From the NCBI RefSeq assembly GCF_013488225.1, contig NZ_CP041241.1, forward strand, positions 310,001 through 374,000: a stretch of 64,000 nt of DNA. The letters are read 5' to 3'. Each line of letters opens with the position of its first letter. Within the stretch, counting starts at the first letter, position 1. The translations under genes were made by a program, and so were the position numbers. The DNA comes from Sinorhizobium mexicanum. Lineage in GTDB: Bacteria > Pseudomonadota > Alphaproteobacteria > Rhizobiales > Rhizobiaceae. The notes below the pieces were generated by a model. It ran no database searches and had not been told where the DNA came from. It saw only the letters and a list, made by a program, of their open reading frames with translations. Below, piece by piece: positions 8,124 through 17,104 of this stretch.

Positions 8124-9020
8124 ATGAAGCTCAAGAAACTGTCTGCGCCGGTCCTTCTGCTGCTGCCGGCCTTTGTCGTGCTGGCAGCGGTCATCGTGCT
8201 GCCGCTTGTCTTTTCATTTTATTCGAGCTTCACGCCGTTTCGGTTGACCAAGCCTGAATCCCTCTGGATCTTCGTCGGTCTGCGCAATTACATCGCGGTG
8301 TTGAGCAACTGGGATTTCTGGATTGCCTTCGGCCGTACCGTCCTGCTGCTCACCATCGCCCTGAACACGGAGATGCTGCTTGGCCTGGGCCTCGCGCTGC
8401 TCGTCGACAAGGCCACTCACGGCCAGCGGCTGCTTCGCACGGTGATGATGTTTCCGATGATGTTTTCCCCCGTGCTCGTCGGCTTCCAATTCAAGTTCAT
8501 GTTCAACGACAACATCGGTTTCGTGAACAACGCGCTGCAGTCGCTCGGGCTGACGGATCGAGCCATCCCGTGGTTGATCGACGGCAATCTTGCGCTCGTC
8601 TCGATCATCATTGCCGAGGTCTGGTCATCGACCGCAGTCTTCGCCATCCTCATCCTTGCCGGACTTCTGGCCATGCCCAAGGATCCGGTCGAGGCAGCGC
8701 ATGTTGACGGTTGCACGCCGTGGCAGACCTTCCGCTACGTCACCTGGCCCTATCTGATGCCGTTTGCCTTCATCGCCATGACGATCCGCTCGCTCGACGT
8801 CGCACGCGCTTATGACATCGTGAAAATCATGACCGATGGCGGACCGGCCAAGCGCACCGAGCTTCTGTGGACCTTGATCGGCCGTACGGCCTATGCCGAC
8901 GCGCGCATGGGGATGGCGAACGCCATGGCCTACGTCGCCATTCTGCTTTCGATCGTCTTCACCGTCTATTTCTTCCGCAAGCTCGCCGCCGCGCGCCAGC
9001 AGATCGGAGCCGAGTGGTAA
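8124..9020 (+). CDS. ABC transporter permease (MalF/UgpA type)
   Basis: A 298-residue inner-membrane permease with about six hydrophobic segments, beginning LLLLPAFVVLAAVIVLPLVFSF. The cytoplasmic EAA loop is DPVEAAHVDGCTPWQTFRYVTWP, where the family signature contacts the ATPase. ATG 8124 is preferred (AGGA 8 bases upstream); a TTG at 8097 would only add nine residues. The stop TAA overlaps the ATG of the next permease by one base. It forms a heterodimer with that permease to import a sugar or sugar acid. Confidence 0.9.
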   Translation: MKLKKLSAPVLLLLPAFVVLAAVIVLPLVFSFYSSFTPFRLTKPESLWIFVGLRNYIAVLSNWDFWIAFGRTVLLLTIALNTEMLLGLGLALLVDKATHGQRLLRTVMMFPMMFSPVLVGFQFKFMFNDNIGFVNNALQSLGLTDRAIPWLIDGNLALVSIIIAEVWSSTAVFAILILAGLLAMPKDPVEAAHVDGCTPWQTFRYVTWPYLMPFAFIAMTIRSLDVARAYDIVKIMTDGGPAKRTELLWTLIGRTAYADARMGMANAMAYVAILLSIVFTVYFFRKLAAARQQIGAEW

Positions 9021-9886
9021 TGGATATCAATTCGTCGCATCGCCTGCGCCGGCGCCTCCTGAAAACGGCGCATCTGATCGGGCTGTTTATTGCTATGGCC
9101 GTGATCTGCCTGCCCGGCCTGTGGATCGTGCTGTCGTCGCTGCGTCCAACGGTCGAGATCATGGCAAAACCGCCGGTCTGGATCCCGGAAAGCCTGTCAC
9201 TCGATGCCTATCGCGCCATGTTCTCCGGGGCCGGGCAGGGCGGGGTGCCCGTCTGGGACTATTTCCGCAACTCGCTGATCATTTCCGTCACGTCGACGGT
9301 GGTTGCTCTGGCGATAGGCATGGCGGGCGGTTACGCTTTTGCCCGCTATCGCTTCAAGGCAAAGTCGGCGATCTTTCTCGGCTTCATGCTGACGCGGGCG
9401 GTGCCCGGCATCGCGCTCTCGCTCCCGCTCTTCATGATCTATGCCCGCACCGGCATCATCGATACCCATTTCAGCCTGATCCTGACCTATGTCGCGCTGA
9501 ACGTGCCGTTCACCATCTGGTTGATCGACGGTTTCTTCCGCCAGGTTCCAAAGGATCTCGCCGAAGCCGCGCAGATCGACGGTTGCACGCCCTGGCAGGC
9601 TTTCTGGCAAGTGGAGTTTCCGCTTGCCGGTCCCGGAATCGCGTCCGCCGGCATCTTCGCTTTCCTAACTTCCTGGAACGAATATGGCCTGGCGTCGCAA
9701 ATCACCCGCTCGGTCAATTCGAAAACCCTGCCCGTTGGCCTGCTCGACTATACCGCCGAGTTCACGATCGATTGGCGCGGCATGTGCGCGCTCGCCGTGG
9801 TCATGATCGTTCCGGCGCTCACGCTCACCTTCATCATTCAAAAGCACCTCGTTTCGGGCCTCACCTTCGGCGCGGTGAAAGGATAA
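9020..9886 (+). CDS. ABC transporter permease (MalG/UgpE type)
   Basis: A 288-residue inner-membrane permease, the second of the CUT1 pair. Hydrophobic segments start at about residue 18 (LIGLFIAMAVICLPGLWIVL), and the EAA loop reads DLAEAAQIDGCTPWQAFWQVEFP. The start at 9020 overlaps the stop of the first permease and is the first methionine before the first membrane helix; the frame itself is open further upstream. It ends 5 bases before the ATPase gene. Confidence 0.9.
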   Translation: MDINSSHRLRRRLLKTAHLIGLFIAMAVICLPGLWIVLSSLRPTVEIMAKPPVWIPESLSLDAYRAMFSGAGQGGVPVWDYFRNSLIISVTSTVVALAIGMAGGYAFARYRFKAKSAIFLGFMLTRAVPGIALSLPLFMIYARTGIIDTHFSLILTYVALNVPFTIWLIDGFFRQVPKDLAEAAQIDGCTPWQAFWQVEFPLAGPGIASAGIFAFLTSWNEYGLASQITRSVNSKTLPVGLLDYTAEFTIDWRGMCALAVVMIVPALTLTFIIQKHLVSGLTFGAVKG

Positions 9887-9891
9887 CATTC

Positions 9892-10989
9892 ATGGCTCCT
9901 GTCACCCTCAGGAAACTTGTCAAACGCTATGGCGCGCTCGACGTCGTTCACGGCATCGATCTCGAGGTGAAGGACCGCGAGTTCATCGCGCTCGTCGGCC
10001 CCTCCGGTTGCGGAAAATCGACGACACTGCGGATGATCGCTGGCCTCGAGGATGTCAGCGACGGTGCAATCGAGATCGGCGGCCGCAAGGTTAACGACCT
10101 GCCGCCGCGCGCCCGCAACATCTCGATGGTCTTCCAGTCCTACGCGCTCTATCCGCATATGACTGTCGCGGAGAACATGGGTTTCTCGCTGAAGATCGCC
10201 GGCCGCTCTGCGGCTGAAATCAAGGCGCGCGTCGAAGAGGCTGCAACCATTCTCGACCTTGGCCATCTGCTGGAGCGCCGTCCGTCGCAACTTTCGGGCG
10301 GCCAGCGTCAACGCGTGGCCATGGGGCGTGCGATCGTGCGTCAGCCCGATGTCTTCCTGTTTGACGAGCCGCTGTCGAACCTCGACGCGAAGCTGCGAAC
10401 CCAGGTCCGCACCGAAATCAAGAAGCTGCATGCGCGCATGCAGGCGACGATGATCTATGTGACCCATGACCAGGTCGAGGCGATGACGCTCTCCGATCGC
10501 ATCGTCATCATGCGCGACGGCCATATCGAGCAGGTCGGGACGCCGGAGGAAGTGTTCCAGCGGCCCGCCACGAAATTCGTCGCCGGCTTCATCGGTTCGC
10601 CGCCGATGAACATGGACGAAGCCATCGTCGATCAAGGACAGCTGGTCTTTGCGACCGGCATCCGCCTGCCGATCCCGCCCCGATTTGTCGGTGCTGTTCG
10701 TGCAGGACAGAAGGTCACCTTCGGCCTGCGCCCGGATGACATCTATCCCTCGGGGCATGGACTTCATGCGGGCGATGCCGCTGCCGTGCATGAGGCCGAT
10801 CTACCGGTCACAATTACGGAACCGCTCGGCAACGAGACTCTGGTGTTTATCCAATTCAATGGTCGCGACTGGGTTTCGCGCATGCTCAATCCGCGTCCCC
10901 TGCGCTCCGGCGAACGTGTGCGCATGAGCTTCGACCTTTCGCGCGCCCATCTCTTCGATATCGAGACCGGAAAGGCGATGGGACGCTGA
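9892..10989 (+). CDS. ABC transporter ATP-binding protein (MalK/UgpC type)
   Basis: A 365-residue ATPase of the CUT1 importer. Walker A is GPSGCGKST (about residues 36-44), the signature is LSGGQRQRVAMGRA, Walker B is VFLFDEPLSNLDAK and the switch histidine lies in YVTHDQVEAMTL. A C-terminal TOBE/regulatory region follows residue 240 (FIGSPPMNM, TFGLRPDD). The start at ATG 9892 follows the permease stop; the longer open frame upstream overlaps both permease genes and is not coding. It ends 1 base before the enolase-superfamily gene. Confidence 0.93.
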   Translation: MAPVTLRKLVKRYGALDVVHGIDLEVKDREFIALVGPSGCGKSTTLRMIAGLEDVSDGAIEIGGRKVNDLPPRARNISMVFQSYALYPHMTVAENMGFSLKIAGRSAAEIKARVEEAATILDLGHLLERRPSQLSGGQRQRVAMGRAIVRQPDVFLFDEPLSNLDAKLRTQVRTEIKKLHARMQATMIYVTHDQVEAMTLSDRIVIMRDGHIEQVGTPEEVFQRPATKFVAGFIGSPPMNMDEAIVDQGQLVFATGIRLPIPPRFVGAVRAGQKVTFGLRPDDIYPSGHGLHAGDAAAVHEADLPVTITEPLGNETLVFIQFNGRDWVSRMLNPRPLRSGERVRMSFDLSRAHLFDIETGKAMGR

Positions 10990-10990
10990 C

Positions 10991-12103
10991 ATGGCAAGGA
11001 TCGAGAAAATTGAGCTGCGCATGGTCGATCTGCAGCCGAAGGTGAAGCGGACCGACGCGATCCAGAGCTTCGTCAGCCAGGAAACGCCGATCGTCACCAT
11101 AACGGATTCCGATGGCGCAACCGGCACCGGCTACAGTTACACGATCGGCACCGGCGGATCCTCCGTCATGCGCCTGTTGTCCGATCACCTCGTTCCGATC
11201 CTGATCGGCGAGGACGCCGATTGCATCGAGGCCATATGGCACAAGATGGAGTTTGCCACCCATGCCACGACGATCGGCGCGATAACGGCGCTGGCGCTGG
11301 CCGCCGTTGACACCGCCCTTTGGGACCTGCGCGCCCGCAAGCAGAAGCTGCCGCTCTGGAAGCTCGCCGGTGGCGCCAAGGACAGTTGCCCGCTCTACAC
11401 CACCGAAGGCGGCTGGCTGCATATCGAAAAGGAAGCCCTCGTCGAGGATGCTCTCCAGGCCAAGGCCAGGGGTTTTTCCGGCTCCAAAGTCAAGATCGGC
11501 AAGCCGCACGGATCCGAAGACTATGACCGCCTTTCGGCCATGCGAAAGGCGCTCGGCGATGGCTTCGAGATCATGACCGATTGCAACCAGGGTTTCTCCG
11601 TCGATGAGGCGATCCGCCGGGCCACACGCCTGAGGGAGCTGGATCTGGCCTGGATCGAGGAGCCGTTGCCGGCCGACGACCTCGATGGCCACATCCGCCT
11701 GACCCGCTCGACGCCGACCCCGATCGCCGTCGGCGAATCCATGTATTCGATACGGCATTTCCGGGAGTATATGCAGAAGGGGGCCTGCTCGATCGTGCAG
11801 GTCGACGTCGCCCGCATTGGCGGCATTACCCCCTGGCTGAAAGTTGCGCATGCTGCCGAGGCGTTCGATATTCCGGTCTGCCCGCACTTCCTGATGGAAC
11901 TGCATGTCAGCCTCGTCTGCGCCGTGCCGAATGGCAAGTATGTCGAATACATTCCGCAGCTTGATGAACTGACGACGACGGGCATGGAGATCCGCGACGG
12001 ACGCGCGATCGCGCCGTCGGAAGCCGGCATCGGCATTGCCTGGGACTGGGATGCGGTCAACGCGCGCTCTATCGACGAGTTCACCCGCGAATTTACGAAA
12101 TAG
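10991..12103 (+). CDS. Enolase-superfamily sugar-acid dehydratase (mandelate racemase group)
   Basis: A 370-residue member of the mandelate racemase subgroup. The catalytic set is complete and spaced as in mandelate racemase: K166/K168 in SKVKIG, metal ligands D197 (TDCNQG), E223 (WIEEP) and E249 (VGES), and H299 (CPHFLMELH). The reaction would be dehydration or racemisation of a sugar acid by proton abstraction next to a carboxylate. It is distinct from the L-fuconate dehydratase in the same operon, so a second acid sugar, or an epimer of the first, is probably handled. Substrate unassigned. Confidence 0.85.
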   Translation: MARIEKIELRMVDLQPKVKRTDAIQSFVSQETPIVTITDSDGATGTGYSYTIGTGGSSVMRLLSDHLVPILIGEDADCIEAIWHKMEFATHATTIGAITALALAAVDTALWDLRARKQKLPLWKLAGGAKDSCPLYTTEGGWLHIEKEALVEDALQAKARGFSGSKVKIGKPHGSEDYDRLSAMRKALGDGFEIMTDCNQGFSVDEAIRRATRLRELDLAWIEEPLPADDLDGHIRLTRSTPTPIAVGESMYSIRHFREYMQKGACSIVQVDVARIGGITPWLKVAHAAEAFDIPVCPHFLMELHVSLVCAVPNGKYVEYIPQLDELTTTGMEIRDGRAIAPSEAGIGIAWDWDAVNARSIDEFTREFTK

Positions 12104-12112
12104 GGGGCTGCC

Positions 12113-12442
12113 ATGCAACGGATGGGAATGGTGATCGGCCTTGAGCCCGAAAAGATCGCCGAATACAAGAAACTGCACGCTGCCGTCTGGCCGGAGATCC
12201 TAGCGCTGATCTCCGATTGCAACGTCACGAATTACTCCATCTTCTTGAAGGAACCGGAGAACCTGCTGTTCGGCTATTGGGAATATGTCGGCGACGACTT
12301 CGCCGCCGATATGGCCAAGATGGCGGCGCACCCGAAGAACCAGGAATGGTGGTCCGTGTGCATGCCTTGCCAGAAGCCGCTCGAAACACGCAAGCACGGC
12401 GAATGGTGGGCGATGATGGAGGAAGTCTTCCATCATGGCTGA
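12113..12442 (+). CDS. L-rhamnose/L-fucose mutarotase family protein (RhaM/YiiL type)
   Basis: A 109-residue protein of the YiiL/RhaM family, which interconverts alpha and beta anomers of 6-deoxy sugars. Family marks: MGMVIGLEPEKIAEYKKLHAAVWPE with the catalytic His at about residue 22, NYSIFLKEPENLLFGYWEY, and the C-terminal [12 protein letters not shown]. In gene clusters with L-fuconate dehydratase this family usually acts on L-fucose. Its end overlaps the next gene by 8 bases. Confidence 0.88.
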   Translation: MQRMGMVIGLEPEKIAEYKKLHAAVWPEILALISDCNVTNYSIFLKEPENLLFGYWEYVGDDFAADMAKMAAHPKNQEWWSVCMPCQKPLETRKHGEWWAMMEEVFHHG

Positions 12443-13514
12443 CCGCTTCGACCCCACGTCCCTGAAGCAATCGTGGCCGGCACCTGAAAACCCGCGGCCG
12501 ATCGTCATCTTCGGCGCCGGCAGCATTGTTGGCGACGCGCATCTTCCGGCCTACCGAAAGGCGGGCTTTCCTGTTGCCGGCATCTTCGACCCGAACGGCG
12601 AGAAGGCAGCCTCGCTTGCTGCCGACTGGGGCATTCGGGCGTTTGCCACCGAAGCGGAGGCGCTGGCCAGTCCAGATGCGCTTTTCGACTTAGCAACGCC
12701 GCCGGCCGCCCATGCCTTGATACTGTCGAAACTGCCGGTCGGATCGGCCGCGCTGATCCAGAAGCCGATGGGCGGGGACCTCGCAGCTGCGACGGAGATC
12801 CTCAACATCTGCCGCGATCGGCAACTGAAGGCGGCTGTCAATTTCCAGCTGCGCTTTGCCCCGATGATGCTGGCGCTGCGCGACGCAATCGGAAAGGGCT
12901 ACCTCGGCCAGCTTGTCGATTTCGATGCGTGGCTTGCTCTCGCCACGCCCTGGGGCCTCTGGCCATTCCTGAAAGGACTGCCGCGGATCGAGATTGCAAT
13001 GCACTCGATCCACTATCTCGACCTGATCCGTGGGTTCCTTGGCAATCCGAACGGTGTGCATGCAAAGACGATAGGTCACCCCAATCATGAGGTGGCGCAG
13101 ACTCGCACGGCCGCAATCCTCGACTACGGAGACAGCGTGCGCTGTGTGCTTTCGGTCAATCACGATCACGATTTCGGCCGCAAGTTCCAGGCTTGCGAGT
13201 TCCGCATTTCGGGGACGGAGGGCGCCGCATACGTCAAGCTTGGTGTCAATCTCGACTACCCGCGCGGCGAGCCCGACGAACTCTGGATCCGTCCTGCCGG
13301 CGGCATGGAATGGGTTGAGGTACCGCTCAAGGGCGCCTGGTTCCCGGACGCTTTTGCCAATCGCATGGCCAACCTGCAACGCTTCGCCAGCGGCGAGGAC
13401 GAGCAGTTGACCGGCTCTGTCGACGACGCCTGGCAGACCATGGCGCTGGTCGAGGCGGCCTATCAATCCAGCGCGCGGCCCGCAACCCCGATCGCGCCAC
13501 TTCCCGGACGTTGA
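12435..13514 (+). CDS. Gfo/Idh/MocA-family oxidoreductase
   Basis: A 359-residue NAD(P)-dependent oxidoreductase. The Rossmann fold starts at about residue 22 ([20 protein letters not shown]-x-G-x-x-G-like), and the EKP-like motif of the family appears as QKPMGG. The C-terminal alpha/beta domain includes a conserved histidine region ([14 protein letters not shown]). In this operon it could supply the sugar 1-dehydrogenase step (L-fucose to L-fuconolactone), since no second SDR is present, but this is an inference from the missing step. Confidence 0.82.
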   Translation: MADRFDPTSLKQSWPAPENPRPIVIFGAGSIVGDAHLPAYRKAGFPVAGIFDPNGEKAASLAADWGIRAFATEAEALASPDALFDLATPPAAHALILSKLPVGSAALIQKPMGGDLAAATEILNICRDRQLKAAVNFQLRFAPMMLALRDAIGKGYLGQLVDFDAWLALATPWGLWPFLKGLPRIEIAMHSIHYLDLIRGFLGNPNGVHAKTIGHPNHEVAQTRTAAILDYGDSVRCVLSVNHDHDFGRKFQACEFRISGTEGAAYVKLGVNLDYPRGEPDELWIRPAGGMEWVEVPLKGAWFPDAFANRMANLQRFASGEDEQLTGSVDDAWQTMALVEAAYQSSARPATPIAPLPGR

Positions 13515-13516
13515 CG

Positions 13517-13963
13517 ATGACAGAACAGACAATCCACTTCGAAGACTATGAACTCGGCCATGTCAGACTGACAACGGGCCGGACGATCACGGAAACCGAT
13601 TTCGTGGTCCACGCCGGACATACGGGCGATTTCTTCCCGCATCACATGGATGCTGAATTCGCCAAGACCCTGCCGGGCGGGCAGCGCATCGCCCATGGCA
13701 CCATGATCTTTTCGATCGGCGTCGGCCTCACAGCGTCGCTGATCAATCCGGTCGCCTTTTCTTATGGCTATGATCGGCTGCGGTTTGTGCGTCCGGTCCA
13801 TATCGGCGACACGATCCGCACCCGCGTGACGATCTCAGCCAAGGAGGGCGATCCGAAGCGACCGACGGCGGGGCGCGTCGTCGAGCGATGCGAAGTTATC
13901 AACCAGCGTGGCGAGGTCGTCCTTGCCGCCGACCATATCCTGATCGTCGAACGCAAAGCATAA
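13517..13963 (+). CDS. MaoC-like hydratase (second copy)
   Basis: A 148-residue MaoC hot-dog protein. The active-site block GDFFPHHMD is close to the canonical G-D-x-N-P-x-H of (R)-specific enoyl-CoA hydratases. It is followed by [15 protein letters not shown] and [21 protein letters not shown], matching the paralogue at 1749-2300. ATG 13517 is two codons after a possible TTG at 13511. It lies within the sugar-acid operon between the oxidoreductase and the SDR; a thioester substrate is unusual for that route. Confidence 0.82.
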   Translation: MTEQTIHFEDYELGHVRLTTGRTITETDFVVHAGHTGDFFPHHMDAEFAKTLPGGQRIAHGTMIFSIGVGLTASLINPVAFSYGYDRLRFVRPVHIGDTIRTRVTISAKEGDPKRPTAGRVVERCEVINQRGEVVLAADHILIVERKA

Positions 13964-13973
13964 GGGATCAACC

Positions 13974-14708
13974 ATGACAACGGATCTTTCTGGCAAGGTC
14001 GTCCTTGTCACCGCCGCAGCCCAGGGCATCGGCCGTGCCACCGCGCTCGCCTTTGCCAAGGCCGGCGCGACGGTGCATGCCACCGATATCAACGTCGATG
14101 CGCTCGCAACGCTGGCGACGGAGGGTAATGTCAAAACCCACCGGCTCGACGTCCTCGACGGTAGCGCGGTCGAGGCGCTGGTCGCAAAGATCGGCCGAGT
14201 GGACGTACTTTTCAATTGCGCCGGGTTCGTGCATGCGGGCTCGATCCTCGAGATGAAGGATGCCGATCTCGAATTCGCCTTCGACCTCAATGTCAAGGCG
14301 ATGATCCGCACCATCCGCGCCGTATTGCCGGGCATGCTTGCGCGCAAGGACGGCTCGATTATCAACATGGCTTCGGTCGCTTCGAGCATCAAAGGCGTGC
14401 CCAACCGCTTCGCCTATGGCGTCACCAAGGCGGCGGTGATCGGCCTTACGAAATCGGTCGCCGCCGACTATGTCGCGCAGGGTATTCGCTGCAACGCCAT
14501 TTGCCCGGGCACCGTGGAAAGTCCGTCCTTGCATGAGCGCATGCGCGCTCAGGGCGACTTCGAGACGGCGCGGGCCGCATTCATCGCCCGCCAGCCGATG
14601 GGGCGGATCGGCACGCCGGAAGAGATCGCCGATCTTGCTCTCTACCTCGCCGGCGCGACGTATACCTCCGGGCAGACCTACGCCATTGACGGCGGCTGGA
14701 CCATCTGA
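13974..14708 (+). CDS. SDR, probable 2-keto-3-deoxy-L-fuconate dehydrogenase
   Basis: A 244-residue classical short-chain dehydrogenase: cofactor motif TAAAQGIG (residues 13-20), acidic residue after beta-2 (ATDIN) favouring NAD, FNCAG, and catalytic Y148-x-x-x-K152 (YGVTK) with a serine around 135. The overall sequence and the NICPGTVESPSLHER region resemble the 2-keto-3-deoxy-L-fuconate dehydrogenase group. It would oxidise the dehydratase product to 2,4-diketo-3-deoxy-L-fuconate for the next enzyme, encoded 22 bases downstream. Confidence 0.83.
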   Translation: MTTDLSGKVVLVTAAAQGIGRATALAFAKAGATVHATDINVDALATLATEGNVKTHRLDVLDGSAVEALVAKIGRVDVLFNCAGFVHAGSILEMKDADLEFAFDLNVKAMIRTIRAVLPGMLARKDGSIINMASVASSIKGVPNRFAYGVTKAAVIGLTKSVAADYVAQGIRCNAICPGTVESPSLHERMRAQGDFETARAAFIARQPMGRIGTPEEIADLALYLAGATYTSGQTYAIDGGWTI

Positions 14709-14730
14709 CCTCTATCCAAGGAAACAGCAC

Positions 14731-15576
14731 ATGAAATTTCTTCGCTATGGCGAACCGGGCCGCGAAAAGCCGGGCTTCATCGACTCCAATGGCACAATCC
14801 GCGACCTTTCCGGAGAAGTGGCGGATCTGGCCGGGGATATCCTCGATCCCGAAAGGCTGGCAAAGCTCTCCAGGCTCAACGCGGAGACCTTGCCGGCGGT
14901 CGCCGGCGATCCGCGGCTCGGCCCCTGCGTGGCCGGTACCGGCAAGTTCATCTGCATCGGCCTCAATTATTCCGATCACGCCGCCGAGACCGGAGCGACG
15001 GTGCCGCCCGAGCCGATCATCTTCATGAAGGCGACGTCGGCGATCGGCGGCCCGAACGACGATCTCGTCCTGCCGCGCGGCTCGGAAAAGACCGACTGGG
15101 AAGTGGAACTCGGCATCGTCATCGGCCGCACGGCCAAATATGTCAGCGAAGCCGATGCACTCGACCATGTCGCCGGTTATTGTACTATCCACGATGTTTC
15201 CGAACGCGCCTTCCAGACCGAGCGCCATGGCCAATGGACGAAGGGCAAGTCCTGCGACACGTTCGGGCCGACCGGACCCTGGCTCGTCACCAAGGAGGAG
15301 GTGCCGGATCCGCAGAACCTGCCGATGTGGCTGAAGGTCAACGGCGAAACGATGCAGAACGGTTCGTCCAAGACCATGGTCTTTGGCGTTGCCTACCTCG
15401 TTTCGTATCTCTCGCAGTTCATGTCGCTGCAGCCGGGCGATATCATCTCGACCGGCACGCCGCCGGGCGTCGGCATGGGCATGAAGCCGCCGCGCTATCT
15501 GAAGGCTGGCGACGTCGTCGAACTCGGCATCGAGGGCCTCGGCACTCAGAAGCAACGCGTTCGCGCCGACGCCTGA
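14731..15576 (+). CDS. FAH-family hydrolase, probable 2,4-diketo-3-deoxy-L-fuconate hydrolase
   Basis: A 281-residue fumarylacetoacetate hydrolase-family protein. Family motifs: FICIGLNYSDHAAETG, PIIFMKATSAIGGPNDD, DWEVELGIVIGR with acidic metal ligands, DVSERAFQ, GKSCDTFGPTGPWLV and STGTPPGVGMGMKPP. In L-fucose clusters this family cleaves 2,4-diketo-3-deoxy-L-fuconate to pyruvate and L-lactate; automated pipelines often call it ureidoglycolate lyase. It sits between the SDR and fuconate dehydratase genes, which supports the L-fucose role. Confidence 0.83.
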   Translation: MKFLRYGEPGREKPGFIDSNGTIRDLSGEVADLAGDILDPERLAKLSRLNAETLPAVAGDPRLGPCVAGTGKFICIGLNYSDHAAETGATVPPEPIIFMKATSAIGGPNDDLVLPRGSEKTDWEVELGIVIGRTAKYVSEADALDHVAGYCTIHDVSERAFQTERHGQWTKGKSCDTFGPTGPWLVTKEEVPDPQNLPMWLKVNGETMQNGSSKTMVFGVAYLVSYLSQFMSLQPGDIISTGTPPGVGMGMKPPRYLKAGDVVELGIEGLGTQKQRVRADA

Positions 15577-15599
15577 ACGCGTACCGATTGGAGCAAAAC

Positions 15600-16877
15600 A
15601 TGACCCGCATCACCGATCTGCGCGTCTTCGATCTGCGCTTTCCCACTTCGCAGAGCCTCGACGGATCCGATGCCATGAACCCGGATCCCGACTATTCCGC
15701 GGCGTATGTCATCCTCGACAGCGACGATCCGGCACTGGCAGGGCATGGCCTGACTTTCACGATCGGGCGGGGTAACGACATCTGCTGCATGGCCATCAGG
15801 GCCATGCGTCACCTCGTCGTCGGCCAGAACACCGCGGACATCCTCGCCAATCCGGGTCGGTTCTGGCGGCATCTGACTGGTGACAGCCAGTTGCGCTGGA
15901 TTGGCCCGGAGAAGGGAGCGATCCACCTGGCGACGGGTGCCATCGTGAACGCGATCTGGGACCTCCTGGCCAAGGAAGCGGGCAAGCCCGTCTGGCGGCT
16001 GGTCGCCGAGATGACACCGGAACAGATCGCCGACATCGTCGACTATCGCTACCTGACCGATGTGCTGACCCGCGACGAGGCGATCACCATTCTGCGGAAA
16101 GGGGAGCAGGGCAAGTCCGAGCGCATCGCCACGCTCGAGCGGGAGGGCTATGCCTGCTACACGACCTCGGCCGGCTGGCTTGGCTACGACGACGACAAAC
16201 TGCGGCGGCTCGCCCAAGACGCGATCGATCAGGGTTTCAACCACATCAAGATGAAAGTCGGGCGCGATCTCGCAGACGACATTCGCCGCTTGACGATCGC
16301 CCGCGAGGTAATCGGCCCGGACCGCTATCTGATGATCGATGCCAATCAGGTTTGGGAAGTCGGGGAAGCGATCGACTGGATCAAGCAATTGGCCTTTGCC
16401 AAGCCGTTTTTCATCGAGGAACCGACGAGCCCCGACGACGTCGCCGGCCATCGCAAGATCCGCGAGGCAATCGGCCCGGTAAAAGTCGCGACCGGCGAGA
16501 TGTGCCAGAACCGGATTATGTTCAAGCAGTTCATCGCCGAAGGTGCGATCGACATCGTGCAGATCGATTCCTGCCGCATGGGCGGTCTCAACGAGGTGCT
16601 GGCGGTCTTGCTGGTGGCGGCGAAGTATGAGCTTCCGGTCTGGCCGCATGCGGGCGGAGTAGGGCTCTGCGAATACGTCCAGCACCTGTCGATGATCGAC
16701 TATGTCGCCGTGTCAGGGACCAAGGATGGCCGGGTGATCGAATATGTCGACCACTTGCATGAACACTTCCTTGAACCGTGCGTCATCCGCGATGCGGCCT
16801 ACATGCCGCCGCTTCGGCCGGGCTTTTCGATCGAGATGAAGCCGCAATCGATCGAGGACTACACCTTCCGAGGTTAG
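15600..16877 (+). CDS. L-fuconate dehydratase
   Basis: A 425-residue enolase-superfamily enzyme converting L-fuconate to 2-keto-3-deoxy-L-fuconate. The catalytic residues match characterised FucD with an offset of one: K217/K219 (KMKVG), D247 (MIDANQ), E273 (FIEEP), E300 (TGEMCQNR) and H350 (WPHAGGVGLCEY). The N-terminal RFPTSQSLDGSDAMNPDPDYS block is typical of FucD. This is the best evidence for the substrate of the cluster. It is the last gene of the operon; a terminator follows 50 bases on. Confidence 0.92.
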   Translation: MTRITDLRVFDLRFPTSQSLDGSDAMNPDPDYSAAYVILDSDDPALAGHGLTFTIGRGNDICCMAIRAMRHLVVGQNTADILANPGRFWRHLTGDSQLRWIGPEKGAIHLATGAIVNAIWDLLAKEAGKPVWRLVAEMTPEQIADIVDYRYLTDVLTRDEAITILRKGEQGKSERIATLEREGYACYTTSAGWLGYDDDKLRRLAQDAIDQGFNHIKMKVGRDLADDIRRLTIAREVIGPDRYLMIDANQVWEVGEAIDWIKQLAFAKPFFIEEPTSPDDVAGHRKIREAIGPVKVATGEMCQNRIMFKQFIAEGAIDIVQIDSCRMGGLNEVLAVLLVAAKYELPVWPHAGGVGLCEYVQHLSMIDYVAVSGTKDGRVIEYVDHLHEHFLEPCVIRDAAYMPPLRPGFSIEMKPQSIEDYTFRG

Positions 16878-16881
16878 ACCC

Positions 16882-16906
16882 GGTGCGTATTCATATATAA
16901 CGCACC
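16882..16906. promoter_or_regulatory. Inverted repeat after the fuconate dehydratase gene
   Basis: Arms GGTGCGT (16882-16888) and ACGCACC (16900-16906) are perfect and enclose an 11-base AT-rich centre. It may be a weak mRNA hairpin or a regulator site between the ABC and TRAP operons. Confidence 0.35.
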
Positions 16907-16927
16907 TATTTAAATCATGTTTTATGG

Positions 16928-16962
16928 GCCGTCGCAGGAATCCTGCGGCGGCTCTATATTTT
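16928..16962 (+). terminator. Rho-independent terminator of the fuconate operon
   Basis: GCCGTCGCAG / CTGCGGCGGC pair with one G-U and a 5-base loop, followed at once by TCTATATTTT. Position 51 bases after the fuconate dehydratase stop fits the end of the ABC/fuconate operon. Confidence 0.75.
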
Positions 16963-17054
16963 CCGAAGTTGGCGCGATTTAGGGGCCCTGCACTGTATCA
17001 TCTGCCATCTTGCGACATCCCTCTTGACGCCCTTGCATCATTCGTAAATAACTT

Positions 17055-17072
17055 ATTCATTCGCTTATGAAT
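17055..17072. promoter_or_regulatory. Inverted repeat in the dctP promoter region
   Basis: ATTCAT and ATGAAT flank a 6-base centre about 33 bases before the dctP start, in an AT-rich stretch. It may be an operator for the TRAP operon; it is not clearly the same motif as the palindrome at 6565. Confidence 0.3.
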
Positions 17073-17104
17073 GATCCGGAGGGGAGTCCGGAAGAGGAGG
17101 ATTA

